DNA from: Staphylococcus piscifermentans
GTDB taxonomy: Bacteria; Bacillota; Bacilli; Staphylococcales; Staphylococcaceae
NCBI RefSeq assembly: GCF_900186985.1
Contig: NZ_LT906447.1
Location: 868,001 to 932,000, forward strand
Direction of reading: 5' to 3'
DNA: 64,000 nt
Shown: in pieces, positions 57,649-64,000 of the stretch
Position numbering within the stretch: the stretch's first letter is position 1
Layout: every line of letters begins with the position of its first letter
The notes under the pieces: generated by a model
Told to the model about the DNA's origin: nothing
Database searches by the model: none
The model's input: the letters and a program-made list of their open reading frames with translations, nothing else
Made by a program: the position numbers and the translations under genes

Positions 57649-59193
57649 ATGAAAGATAAAAAAATGACGAAAGTGTTTTGGTTTGCACTTGCAATATGTA
57701 CGCTTTTCGTAGTATTCGGTGCCATTTTTCCAAAACAACTTGAGACAGGGACACAACAAATTACAACCTTTATTGCGAAAAATTTTACTTGGTATTATTT
57801 ATTATTAGTCCTCGTAATATTGATTGTGTGCGTGTACCTTTTATTTTCTAGATATTCTAGCATCACTTTAGGTGAAGAGGGAGAAGATCCAGAGTTTTCC
57901 CTGAAATCTTGGTTTGCGATGCTATTCAGCGCAGGTATGGGAATTGGCTTAGTCTTTTGGACTACTGCAGAACCAATCAGCCATGCGTTTACTAAAACAC
58001 CGATACATAAAGCGGGGACACAGCCTGCTATTGATGATGCCATGCAGTTTGCGTTCTTCCATTGGGGAATACATGCATGGGCAGTCTATGGAATCGTTGC
58101 GTTAGTTTTTGCTTATTTTAATTTTCATAGAGGCTATCCTGGTTTAGTCAGCGCGACACTCGTTCCGCTTCTCGGTGAAAAACGCATGCGTGGGCCACTT
58201 GGCGGCACAATCGATGTACTTGCGATTATCGCTACAGTCACAGGTGTTGCAGCCACTTTAGGTTTCGGTGCGTTGCAAATTAATGAAGGACTGCATTTCT
58301 TATTCAAAGTGCCTTCTAATTTCGGTGTACAAGTTGTGATTGTCATTATTTCTACTATCTTGTTCACTTGGAGTGCTTGGTCCGGTATTGATAAAGGAAT
58401 TAAAACATTGAGTAATATTAATATGATATTGGCATTTATTGTTTTAATCGTACTCTTTGCAGTAGGACCTACACTGTACATTTTAGATATGTTCACTAAT
58501 TCATTGGGGAATTATATTGCTAATTTCTTTAAAATGAGTTTGCGTATCCCGCAAAATGGCGGAGAGAAATTCCAATGGATGCAAAATTGGACTATCTTCT
58601 ATTGGGCTTGGTGGATTTCATGGGCACCATTCGTAGGTATTTTCATTGCCCGAGTATCAAGAGGGCGAACAATTAAAGAGTTTATTCTAGGAGTGCTGTT
58701 CGTACCTGCACTCGTATGTTTCTTCTTCTTTGCAGTATTCGGTGCTTCAGCGATTTATTTGCAAGAAAATCATATTGCTAATATTGCTAAAGAAGCAACT
58801 GAAACGGCAACCTTTGCGACACTCGAACATTATCCGCTCGGCTTTATTTTAAGTTTAGTGACACTCGTAGTGATTATGATTTTCTTTGTGACATCGGCCG
58901 ATTCAGCAACCTATGTCTTAGGTATGTTAAGTTCAAACGGCAGTATCAATCCTGCTTCAGCGGTAAAAGTTTCTTGGGGTGTGATTTTAGCCTTATTTGC
59001 ATTGATTATGATTTATACAGGCGGCACCCAAGCGATTCAGAACTTATTGATTATCGCAGCATTGCCATTCTCTATTGTCATTATTTTAATGATGTGGTCA
59101 CTGTTCAGGGCACTTTCAGTTGAAAAGCCAAGGTATCATACACCAAAGAATACTTATCGCGAAATTTTATATAAGAAAAATAAAGAAGAATAA
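57649..59193 (+). CDS. opuD2: Glycine betaine/BCCT-family transporter, OpuD2-like
   Basis: 514 residues and 12 helices. GMGIGLVFWTTAEPISH (helix 3/4) carries the glycine stretch of the substrate site and WTIFYWAWWISWAPFVG is the BCCT signature in helix 8 with the aromatic cage. It imports betaine or similar osmolytes with sodium. Position directly before amaP-asp23 agrees with S. aureus opuD2 as I remember it. AGGAGG upstream. Confidence 0.9.
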   Translation: MKDKKMTKVFWFALAICTLFVVFGAIFPKQLETGTQQITTFIAKNFTWYYLLLVLVILIVCVYLLFSRYSSITLGEEGEDPEFSLKSWFAMLFSAGMGIGLVFWTTAEPISHAFTKTPIHKAGTQPAIDDAMQFAFFHWGIHAWAVYGIVALVFAYFNFHRGYPGLVSATLVPLLGEKRMRGPLGGTIDVLAIIATVTGVAATLGFGALQINEGLHFLFKVPSNFGVQVVIVIISTILFTWSAWSGIDKGIKTLSNINMILAFIVLIVLFAVGPTLYILDMFTNSLGNYIANFFKMSLRIPQNGGEKFQWMQNWTIFYWAWWISWAPFVGIFIARVSRGRTIKEFILGVLFVPALVCFFFFAVFGASAIYLQENHIANIAKEATETATFATLEHYPLGFILSLVTLVVIMIFFVTSADSATYVLGMLSSNGSINPASAVKVSWGVILALFALIMIYTGGTQAIQNLLIIAALPFSIVIILMMWSLFRALSVEKPRYHTPKNTYREILYKKNKEE

Positions 59194-59223
59194 AGAGAAG
59201 GGGCGAGAGCCTTTATTCAAGAG

Positions 59224-59257
59224 AGCTGAGACTTGCCAAAGTCTCGGCTTTCTTTTT
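59224..59257 (+). terminator. Terminator after opuD2
   Basis: AGCTGAGACTT (59224-59234) pairs with AAGTCTCGGCT (59239-59249) with one G-U pair, followed by TTCTTTTT. Confidence 0.85.
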
Positions 59258-59303
59258 GTGATGAGACGAAAATTTATAGAAAAGAAGACGTTTGTCGGGC
59301 GAG

Positions 59304-59608
59304 TCGGCGAAAGTGTATAGGCTCGCGACCGGCGCCTATACAGATCGGGGCAAAAGTGTCTAGGCTCGCGACCGGCGCCTATACAGATCAAGGCAAAAGT
59401 GTCTAGGCTCGCGCCCGGCGCCTATACAGAGCGGGGCAAAAGTGTCTAGGCTCGCGACCGGCGCCTATACAGATCAAGGCAAAAGTGTCTAGGCTCGCGC
59501 CCAGCGCCTATACAGATTAAGGCAAAAGTGTCTAGGCTCGCGCCCGGCGCCTATACAGATTAAGGCAAAAGTGTCTAGGCACACGCCCGGCGCCTATATA
59601 GATCAAGG
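59304..59608. repeat. Seven tandem copies of a 43-bp GC-rich repeat
   Basis: AAGTGT begins at 59311, 59354, 59397, 59440, 59483, 59526 and 59569, an exact 43-bp period. Each unit has AGTGTCTAGGCTCGCG, then a variable A/C position, CCGGCGCCTATACAGA, and a GATC/GATT-AAGGCAAA or GGGGCAAA linker. TGTCTAGGC and GCCTATACA within a unit form an imperfect stem. The period is not a multiple of three, so it is not a coding repeat. It is far richer in GC than the flanks. Units 2 and 4 are almost identical, as are 5 and 6. Confidence 0.95.
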
Positions 59609-59689
59609 CGATTCTCCTTATCAAAAGTCAAAATCTAACCATCCACTTTGACTTTTGATAATTAAATTTGACTATATTTAAATGAAAGT

Positions 59690-59714
59690 GTTTTTAACAT
59701 ATTATTGAGGGTAT
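59690..59714 (+). promoter_or_regulatory. Sigma-B promoter of amaP-DUF2273-asp23
   Basis: GTTTTT (59690-59695), 13 bases, GGGTAT (59709-59714) fits the sigma-B consensus (GTTTWW, 12-15 bases, GGGWAW). asp23 is a standard sigma-B marker in staphylococci. The rest of the 59194-59762 gap holds only the opuD2 terminator, the 43-bp array and AT-rich DNA. Confidence 0.8.
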
Positions 59715-59762
59715 TTTAAAATATAACATTATTATGTAATAGAAATAAGGAGGTGCAGCGCT

Positions 59763-60311
59763 GTGAGAAGATTGAAAAATTTCATCTTAGGATTACTCAT
59801 CGTTGTCGTAGTGGGGATGCTCGTATTTATGATTGTGAAAGTACCTCAAGTCCCACAAGTTGAGACCTATCGACATCAATTATTGACGTTCGCTTGGTTT
59901 CTGCCCGTACTCTTCGCGTTGTCAGGATTGCTCATATTACTCGGCTTGATATTGGTCTTCAGTTTATTTGCACCGACACATCGCAAGCCTGGACTTTATA
60001 AAATTTATAAAGATGGACATATTTATATTGCTCGCAAATCCATAGACAAAGTTGTTTATGATACTTTAGCGCAATATGAACAATTGATGCAACCGAACGT
60101 GGTAACGAAATGCTACAGTAAAAAGAAAAAATCCTACATAGATATTAAAGCGGATTTCTTTTTGCCGGACGATACACATGCGAAAACACTTACAGAAAAT
60201 GTTCGAAAAGATATTAAACAGAAAGTAGAATACTTCTCTGAAGTGCCCATACGTAAATTAGAAGTCAATGTCAAAGATCAGAAAAGTCCATCTAGTCCAA
60301 GAGTGCTATAA
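59763..60311 (+). CDS. amaP: AmaP, Asp23 membrane-anchoring protein
   Basis: 182 residues from GTG with AAGGAGG upstream. Two hydrophobic helices (about 7-24 and 43-67) form a hairpin, followed by a soluble domain with KPGLYKIYKDGHIYIARKSI and a C-terminal DUF322-like fold (SYIDIKADFFLPDD). In S. aureus AmaP ties Asp23 to the membrane near the septum. It is first in the sigma-B operon. Confidence 0.9.
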   Translation: MRRLKNFILGLLIVVVVGMLVFMIVKVPQVPQVETYRHQLLTFAWFLPVLFALSGLLILLGLILVFSLFAPTHRKPGLYKIYKDGHIYIARKSIDKVVYDTLAQYEQLMQPNVVTKCYSKKKKSYIDIKADFFLPDDTHAKTLTENVRKDIKQKVEYFSEVPIRKLEVNVKDQKSPSSPRVL

Positions 60312-60322
60312 GGAGGGATATC

Positions 60323-60559
60323 ATGGCGAATAACAATCAAAAACCAAATGACACAACACAGCATGTGGTTAATTTTATAAAAAATTACGCAGGCAGAATT
60401 GTTGGATTTTTAGTATTTCTTATCATTGCAGTATTATTTTTAACACTAGGCTTTTGGAAGACTGTTCTCATCGTGGTGCTATGTTTAATCGGCATAGGTA
60501 TCGGGTACATTAAAGACCGTAGACAAGAATTCTTAAACTTCTTAAACCGGTGGAGTTAA
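60323..60559 (+). CDS. DUF2273 small membrane protein of the asp23 operon
   Basis: 78 residues with two close hydrophobic helices covering about 26-62 (IVGFLVFLIIAVLFLTLGFW and VLIVVLCLIGIGIGYI-like sequence) and a charged tail KDRRQEFLNFLNRW. AAGGAGGG upstream. It sits between amaP and asp23, as in other staphylococci, and probably joins the same membrane-associated complex. Confidence 0.85.
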   Translation: MANNNQKPNDTTQHVVNFIKNYAGRIVGFLVFLIIAVLFLTLGFWKTVLIVVLCLIGIGIGYIKDRRQEFLNFLNRWS

Positions 60560-60621
60560 ATACTTAATCAATGTAGTTGAGCAGCGACGACTATTTTAAA
60601 TTAGAAAAGGGGAATCCTATT

Positions 60622-61116
60622 ATGGCAGTAGATAACACTAAAGCAAAACAAGCGTATGATCAAGAAACTGGCGTAGATTCACTTGAACAAGAAAAAAACC
60701 AAGAGAATACTAAACCTAAATTTCACAATAAACTTACGTTTTCAGATGAAGTAATCGAGAAAATTGCAGGTATTGCAGCTCGTGAAGTTCAAGGTATCTT
60801 ATCTTTAAAAGGTAACTTTGTAGATAATTTAAGTAATCAATTCTCTAGTACTGAAAATGTGACACAAGGTGTGTCAGTGGAAGTAGGAGAAAAACAAACT
60901 GCAGTTGATTTAAAAGTCATCTTAGAATACGGTGAATCTGCACCTAAAATTTTCCAAAAAGTAACTGATTTAATTAAAGAGCAAGTGAAACATATGACAG
61001 GCTTGCAAGTAGTTGAAGTCAATATGCGTGTAGATGATGTATTAACACGTAAAGAGTTTGAATTAAAACAAAAAAATAATCAACAACAACAAGACCAAAA
61101 CAAAGGTCTTCAATAA
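60622..61116 (+). CDS. asp23: Asp23, alkaline shock protein
   Basis: 164 residues of the Asp23/DUF322 family. ATG at 60622 follows AAAAGGGG by nine bases; the open frame reaches 60577 without support. [20 protein letters not shown] and [19 protein letters not shown] are diagnostic. The C-terminus is glutamine-rich ([14 protein letters not shown]). It is an abundant membrane-linked protein tied to cell-envelope stress and controlled by sigma-B. Confidence 0.95.
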   Translation: MAVDNTKAKQAYDQETGVDSLEQEKNQENTKPKFHNKLTFSDEVIEKIAGIAAREVQGILSLKGNFVDNLSNQFSSTENVTQGVSVEVGEKQTAVDLKVILEYGESAPKIFQKVTDLIKEQVKHMTGLQVVEVNMRVDDVLTRKEFELKQKNNQQQQDQNKGLQ

Positions 61117-61131
61117 TCAGTTTTTAATGAT

Positions 61132-61166
61132 AAGCGGTGTACATTAAATGTGCATCGCTTTTTTAT
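61132..61166 (+). terminator. Terminator after asp23
   Basis: AAGCGGTGTACA (61132-61143) pairs with TGTGCATCGCTT (61149-61160) with two G-U pairs, followed by TTTTAT. Confidence 0.88.
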
Positions 61167-61201
61167 ATGTTTCATAATAATTGAGTTGCGACATAAAAAA
61201 T

Positions 61202-61235
61202 AAGGGAGCGGATCAACATAATGTCCGACCCCCTT
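61202..61235 (-). terminator. Terminator of sfaD
   Basis: AAGGG/CCCTT and CGGA/TCCG form a bulged stem at 61202-61235. On the minus strand it is followed by ATTTTTTA, just after the sfaD stop. Confidence 0.7.
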
Positions 61236-61262
61236 AATTCTGCCACATGCACTTTCAAGGCA

Positions 61263-63230
61263 TTACTTTTCAGTGTGTAAAGGATTGTCGACTTTCACAT
61301 AAGTATACTCATGTGCTTCATCTTCCAAGCGCATTGTAGTTACGCATTTATAATCTATTTTCTTATCGAAGAAGATGTCTTCTATTTCCTTCAATCGCTG
61401 TTCTTCAATTTCTCTAGATGCACGCATAGTTTTAAATTTCTCTTGAATAATGATGCGGATTTCTTCCCATAAAGCATTTTCAAATTGCACACTCTGCTCT
61501 GTATGTTGAGCGATGGTCAAGATGAGCTCGCCTAAATGATTCTGCACAGTAGAATAGAAAGCTTTGTTAAATACAGAAGCAGGCTTATTAGTTAGGATTC
61601 GTGATTTTTCATGAAAATGTTCAGTTGAATAACCGCTGCGATTCAATTGTGCTTCATCAATACGCAGTCCTTCAAAATCTCGAATAAACATATGATTCAA
61701 TGTGCCGTCTGGATTGAAAGAGGCAATCGCATTTTGTAAATGCGCTTCTAAAGCAATCCCGTATTTCACAAGCAACGGAATCACCATATCTAATAAAGCT
61801 TGAGCGTATTCAGAAAGCCAAGCACGTGCAGCTGTTTCAAAATCAGCGTGCTGTCCTGCGAATTGAGCACGGTGAATTAATGAATTGACCACCGCTTCTC
61901 CTTGATTAGGATTATAAGCTACCAAACTAGAAGGAATCAGATTAATTGTTTCTTTATCTGCTAATTGATAGATGTTTGTACGCAATAAGCTTCCAAGTTG
62001 CTCGCTGCGCGTCGTTTGATGCTCTCCTTTGTCATCGGAGTTGTAAAAATGAATGCCTGCTGTTTCTGGAATCGGACTAGAGTTAATATCATTAAACAGC
62101 ATATCCTTGTGCATGATATCTTCTAATATTTCAGTTACTAATGGCCCATTAAAGGTAGTCTGTTCTGACAAAGTACGTATTTCCCCAGTAATATGCACAT
62201 TAGTAGATAACTTAACATGCGGTGTGATGATAGGCAGCTTCGGCATCAAAGTTCTGAACGAAAGGCCGGCATAATAGGTTGTATCATAAGGGATATCCAC
62301 TATTAAACCGCGCGCAATTTCATCTTGATAATCGCGATGCAGAACTTCTAAATATTGCCATGGATGCAGAATCATTACTCTGTAATCATCTTGTTGATCA
62401 CTAGTTAATGATTGCTTAAAGGCTTTGTCTAATCCTGGAAACGCTTGGAAAATCAGTTCATTATATGTATATCCAAGTGATTGTGTGCGTGTCAAATCTT
62501 TATGAACCGCAATAAAGTTTAAGTGTTGTGGTTGATGAAATTCAGATGAATACTGAAAATTCATTTCTGGTGATAGACCTTTACGCAGTTTAGCACCAGG
62601 ATGAAGCGGATGACCTTCGACCACGGCTTGTTCTGAGCGTAAATAACTATCGATATGATTGGCGATAATTTCCAACATAGAGCGGTCTTCATCTTGCAAG
62701 GCTAAATGTTGATAGCTCAAGGCCATTGCCATATTGGCTGCACTATTCATCAAGTCGTCGCTGAATTGATTGCTGGCAGCGCCTTTATACTCCGGAGCCT
62801 CAGTAAGAATAACTTCAAGCACTTCTTCCGGATGTTGAATACGTTGTACCTTTTCAGTCTCTATTTCAGAAAAGTAAAACGGTGCCTCCATGTCTATGCG
62901 GTCAAACGCGTGAAATCCGCTAATGGGTGCGTATAATATTTTACCAGAACGAGGCCAGATCATTTTCATAATTTTTCCCGTTGGGGCAGATAAAGTGAAC
63001 GGTAATTCCTCAGCAGAAATAATCTCGCTGTTTTGACCTTGTCCCACCATATTTTCTCGATAGATTGAAACAATCAAACGCTTTGATATTAAGTCTCTTG
63101 CCTGCATTAGGACAGTTTGGAATGCATCAGCCCATTTAGGATGACTTTCTGCCAGGTAGTCATAAGCTGATTGTTCTTCTTTTGTAAGGGATAAATCATT
63201 TATATTTTGTGATTCTAAATTGTTGTTCAT
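61263..63230 (-). CDS. sfaD: SfaD, NRPS-independent siderophore synthetase for staphyloferrin A
   Basis: 655 residues from ATG 63230 with AGAGGTG upstream. It is an IucA/IucC enzyme: HPGAKLRKGLSPE (about 215-227) and HPWQYLEVL are family motifs, KLSTNVHITGEIRTL carries ATP-site residues, and GIALEAHLQNAIASF lies in the C-terminal helical domain. In staphyloferrin A synthesis SfaD joins citrate to D-ornithine. Assignment as sfaD rather than sfaB rests on its divergent orientation from sfaA and its place near asp23, as in S. aureus. Confidence 0.85.
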   Translation of the reverse strand: MNNNLESQNINDLSLTKEEQSAYDYLAESHPKWADAFQTVLMQARDLISKRLIVSIYRENMVGQGQNSEIISAEELPFTLSAPTGKIMKMIWPRSGKILYAPISGFHAFDRIDMEAPFYFSEIETEKVQRIQHPEEVLEVILTEAPEYKGAASNQFSDDLMNSAANMAMALSYQHLALQDEDRSMLEIIANHIDSYLRSEQAVVEGHPLHPGAKLRKGLSPEMNFQYSSEFHQPQHLNFIAVHKDLTRTQSLGYTYNELIFQAFPGLDKAFKQSLTSDQQDDYRVMILHPWQYLEVLHRDYQDEIARGLIVDIPYDTTYYAGLSFRTLMPKLPIITPHVKLSTNVHITGEIRTLSEQTTFNGPLVTEILEDIMHKDMLFNDINSSPIPETAGIHFYNSDDKGEHQTTRSEQLGSLLRTNIYQLADKETINLIPSSLVAYNPNQGEAVVNSLIHRAQFAGQHADFETAARAWLSEYAQALLDMVIPLLVKYGIALEAHLQNAIASFNPDGTLNHMFIRDFEGLRIDEAQLNRSGYSTEHFHEKSRILTNKPASVFNKAFYSTVQNHLGELILTIAQHTEQSVQFENALWEEIRIIIQEKFKTMRASREIEEQRLKEIEDIFFDKKIDYKCVTTMRLEDEAHEYTYVKVDNPLHTEK

Positions 63231-63273
63231 AGTACACCTCTTCAATAAATATTTTACAAAACTACCAAAGATT

Positions 63274-63302
63274 TGTATAATCCATCATATCGGTAATGAT
63301 AA
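63274..63302 (-). promoter_or_regulatory. Sigma-A promoter of sfaD
   Basis: On the minus strand TTATCA (63302-63297), 17 bases, TATACA (63279-63274). The -35 box lies inside the Fur box at 63292-63310, so bound Fur would exclude polymerase. Confidence 0.65.
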
Positions 63303-63310
63303 TCATTATC
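63292..63310. promoter_or_regulatory. Fur box between sfaD and sfaA
   Basis: GGTAATGATAATCATTATC matches the 19-bp consensus GATAATGATAATCATTATC at 18 of 19 positions. It lies between two divergent siderophore genes and overlaps the sfaD -35 element. Iron-loaded Fur should repress both directions. Confidence 0.92.
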
Positions 63311-63336
63311 AATTAAAAAGACAGGTGGAATTATCA

Positions 63337-64000
63337 ATGGCAAAGTATTTTTTTCCAAGTTCATTCCTTCTGTTTTTGGGGAATTGGATTGGCCAAATAG
63401 CATTAAATTGGTATGTATACGAGTTATATCATAATGCATTTTACTTAGGACTGGTTAATTTTGTTCGACTCATTCCCATACTCTTTTTAAGTATTTGGGC
63501 TGGGTCGATAGCAGATAAATATGACAGAGGTGTGTTAATTCGTATTACCATCACATCTTCGACAGTATTAACTGCAATTTTATGTTTTCTCAGCTTCAAA
63601 ATGGGGCATTTGCCTATATATATAATATTGATTTATGCCTGCGGGAGAGGCATACTCAATGCTGTAGAGACACCGATCAGACAAGCGATTTTACCGGATT
63701 TGTCTGAATCGCTCAGTACAGTCAAGGCAGTTTCCTATCATTCATTTATTATTAATATTTGCCGCTCAATCGGGCCGGCTATTGCTGGTGCGATTATCGC
63801 CGCATTGAATGTGAAGTATGCCTTTTTGGCACAAACAATTACATATTGTTTGGCAGCGCTTCTATGCTTGCCGTTGCATTTCAAAGTAGCATCAACAGGC
63901 AAAGAAGCTGACACTAAATTTTCATTCGGTATTGTAGCGGATTATTTTAAAACCCACGTACAAGGGTTTAATATATTTATAACTTCACTCATTATTATGG
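63337..64000 (+). CDS. sfaA: SfaA-like MFS exporter of staphyloferrin A (3' end beyond window)
   Basis: ATG at 63337 with AGGTGG upstream; the frame is open to the window end (221 codons). AKYFFPSSFLLFLGNWIGQI opens the first helix and AGSIADKYDRGVLIR is the loop 2-3 motif of MFS drug/siderophore exporters. About six helices are visible before the cut. The place opposite sfaD with a shared Fur box matches sfaA of S. aureus, which exports newly made staphyloferrin A. Confidence 0.83.
   Translation, partial: MAKYFFPSSFLLFLGNWIGQIALNWYVYELYHNAFYLGLVNFVRLIPILFLSIWAGSIADKYDRGVLIRITITSSTVLTAILCFLSFKMGHLPIYIILIYACGRGILNAVETPIRQAILPDLSESLSTVKAVSYHSFIINICRSIGPAIAGAIIAALNVKYAFLAQTITYCLAALLCLPLHFKVASTGKEADTKFSFGIVADYFKTHVQGFNIFITSLIIM

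Noticed and set aside
59304..59608. CRISPR array
   Set aside because: The 43-bp units are contiguous and nearly identical with no unique spacers, and no cas gene is present.

Overview
The window is chromosomal DNA from a low-GC Gram-positive bacterium, almost certainly a Staphylococcus. The evidence is a SarA-family regulator beside the molybdenum-cofactor genes, FmhB/FemX of the pentaglycine bridge, the opuD2-amaP-DUF2273-asp23 stress locus with a sigma-B promoter, and a Fur-controlled staphyloferrin A locus (sfaD/sfaA). Gene order agrees with what I recall of the S. aureus chromosome. A pyruvate,phosphate dikinase/regulator pair and several non-aureus features suggest a coagulase-negative species, perhaps of the carnosus/simulans type. 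I cannot fix the species from the sequence. No rRNA, tRNA, phage, IS element or CRISPR array was seen.

Layout. (1) 1-3057: moeA(end)-mobB-moaE-moaD-mobA-moaA, molybdopterin synthesis, then a convergent SarV-like gene. (2) 3868-7150: ABC exporter plus NarL-type two-component system behind tandem inverted-repeat operators. (3) 7191-11461: MFS/MarR pair, VOC protein, small membrane protein, fmhB. (4) 11695-23808: RND exporter, a 42-bp hairpin repeat, small membrane and coiled-coil proteins, AEC transporter, glcU-gdh, GNAT proteins, topB, pbuG-like purine permease. (5) 24598-43254: the large ribosomal-protein superoperon (rpsJ to rplQ, with secY, adk, infA, rpoA), then ecfA1-ecfA2-ecfT-truA and rplM-rpsI with an L13-type leader.

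(6) 43336-45849: a small accessory island. It holds a possible double-glycine-leader peptide gene overlapping a two-helix membrane protein gene, divergent from a MarR regulator and an EmrB-type exporter. The exporter promoter carries two near-identical 19-bp operators, and the gene seems to start at ATA. (7) 45952-48806: a galactitol-family PTS with two EIIA paralogues and a cre-bearing promoter. (8) 49746-53193: ppdK and its bifunctional regulator behind a promoter with a cre-like site and two CcpN-type boxes, which suggests glycolysis/gluconeogenesis switching. (9) 53359-59193: three medium-chain oxidoreductases, an alpha/beta hydrolase and the BCCT transporter OpuD2. (10) 59304-59608: seven exact-period 43-bp GC-rich repeats, followed by the sigma-B promoter and amaP-asp23. 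(11) 61263-64000: divergent sfaD and sfaA (the latter cut by the window edge) around a near-perfect Fur box.

The best candidates for undescribed biology are the peptide/membrane-protein pair at 43.3-43.7 kb, the two-operator MarR/exporter unit beside it, and the related hairpin-repeat families at 14.95 and 59.3 kb.
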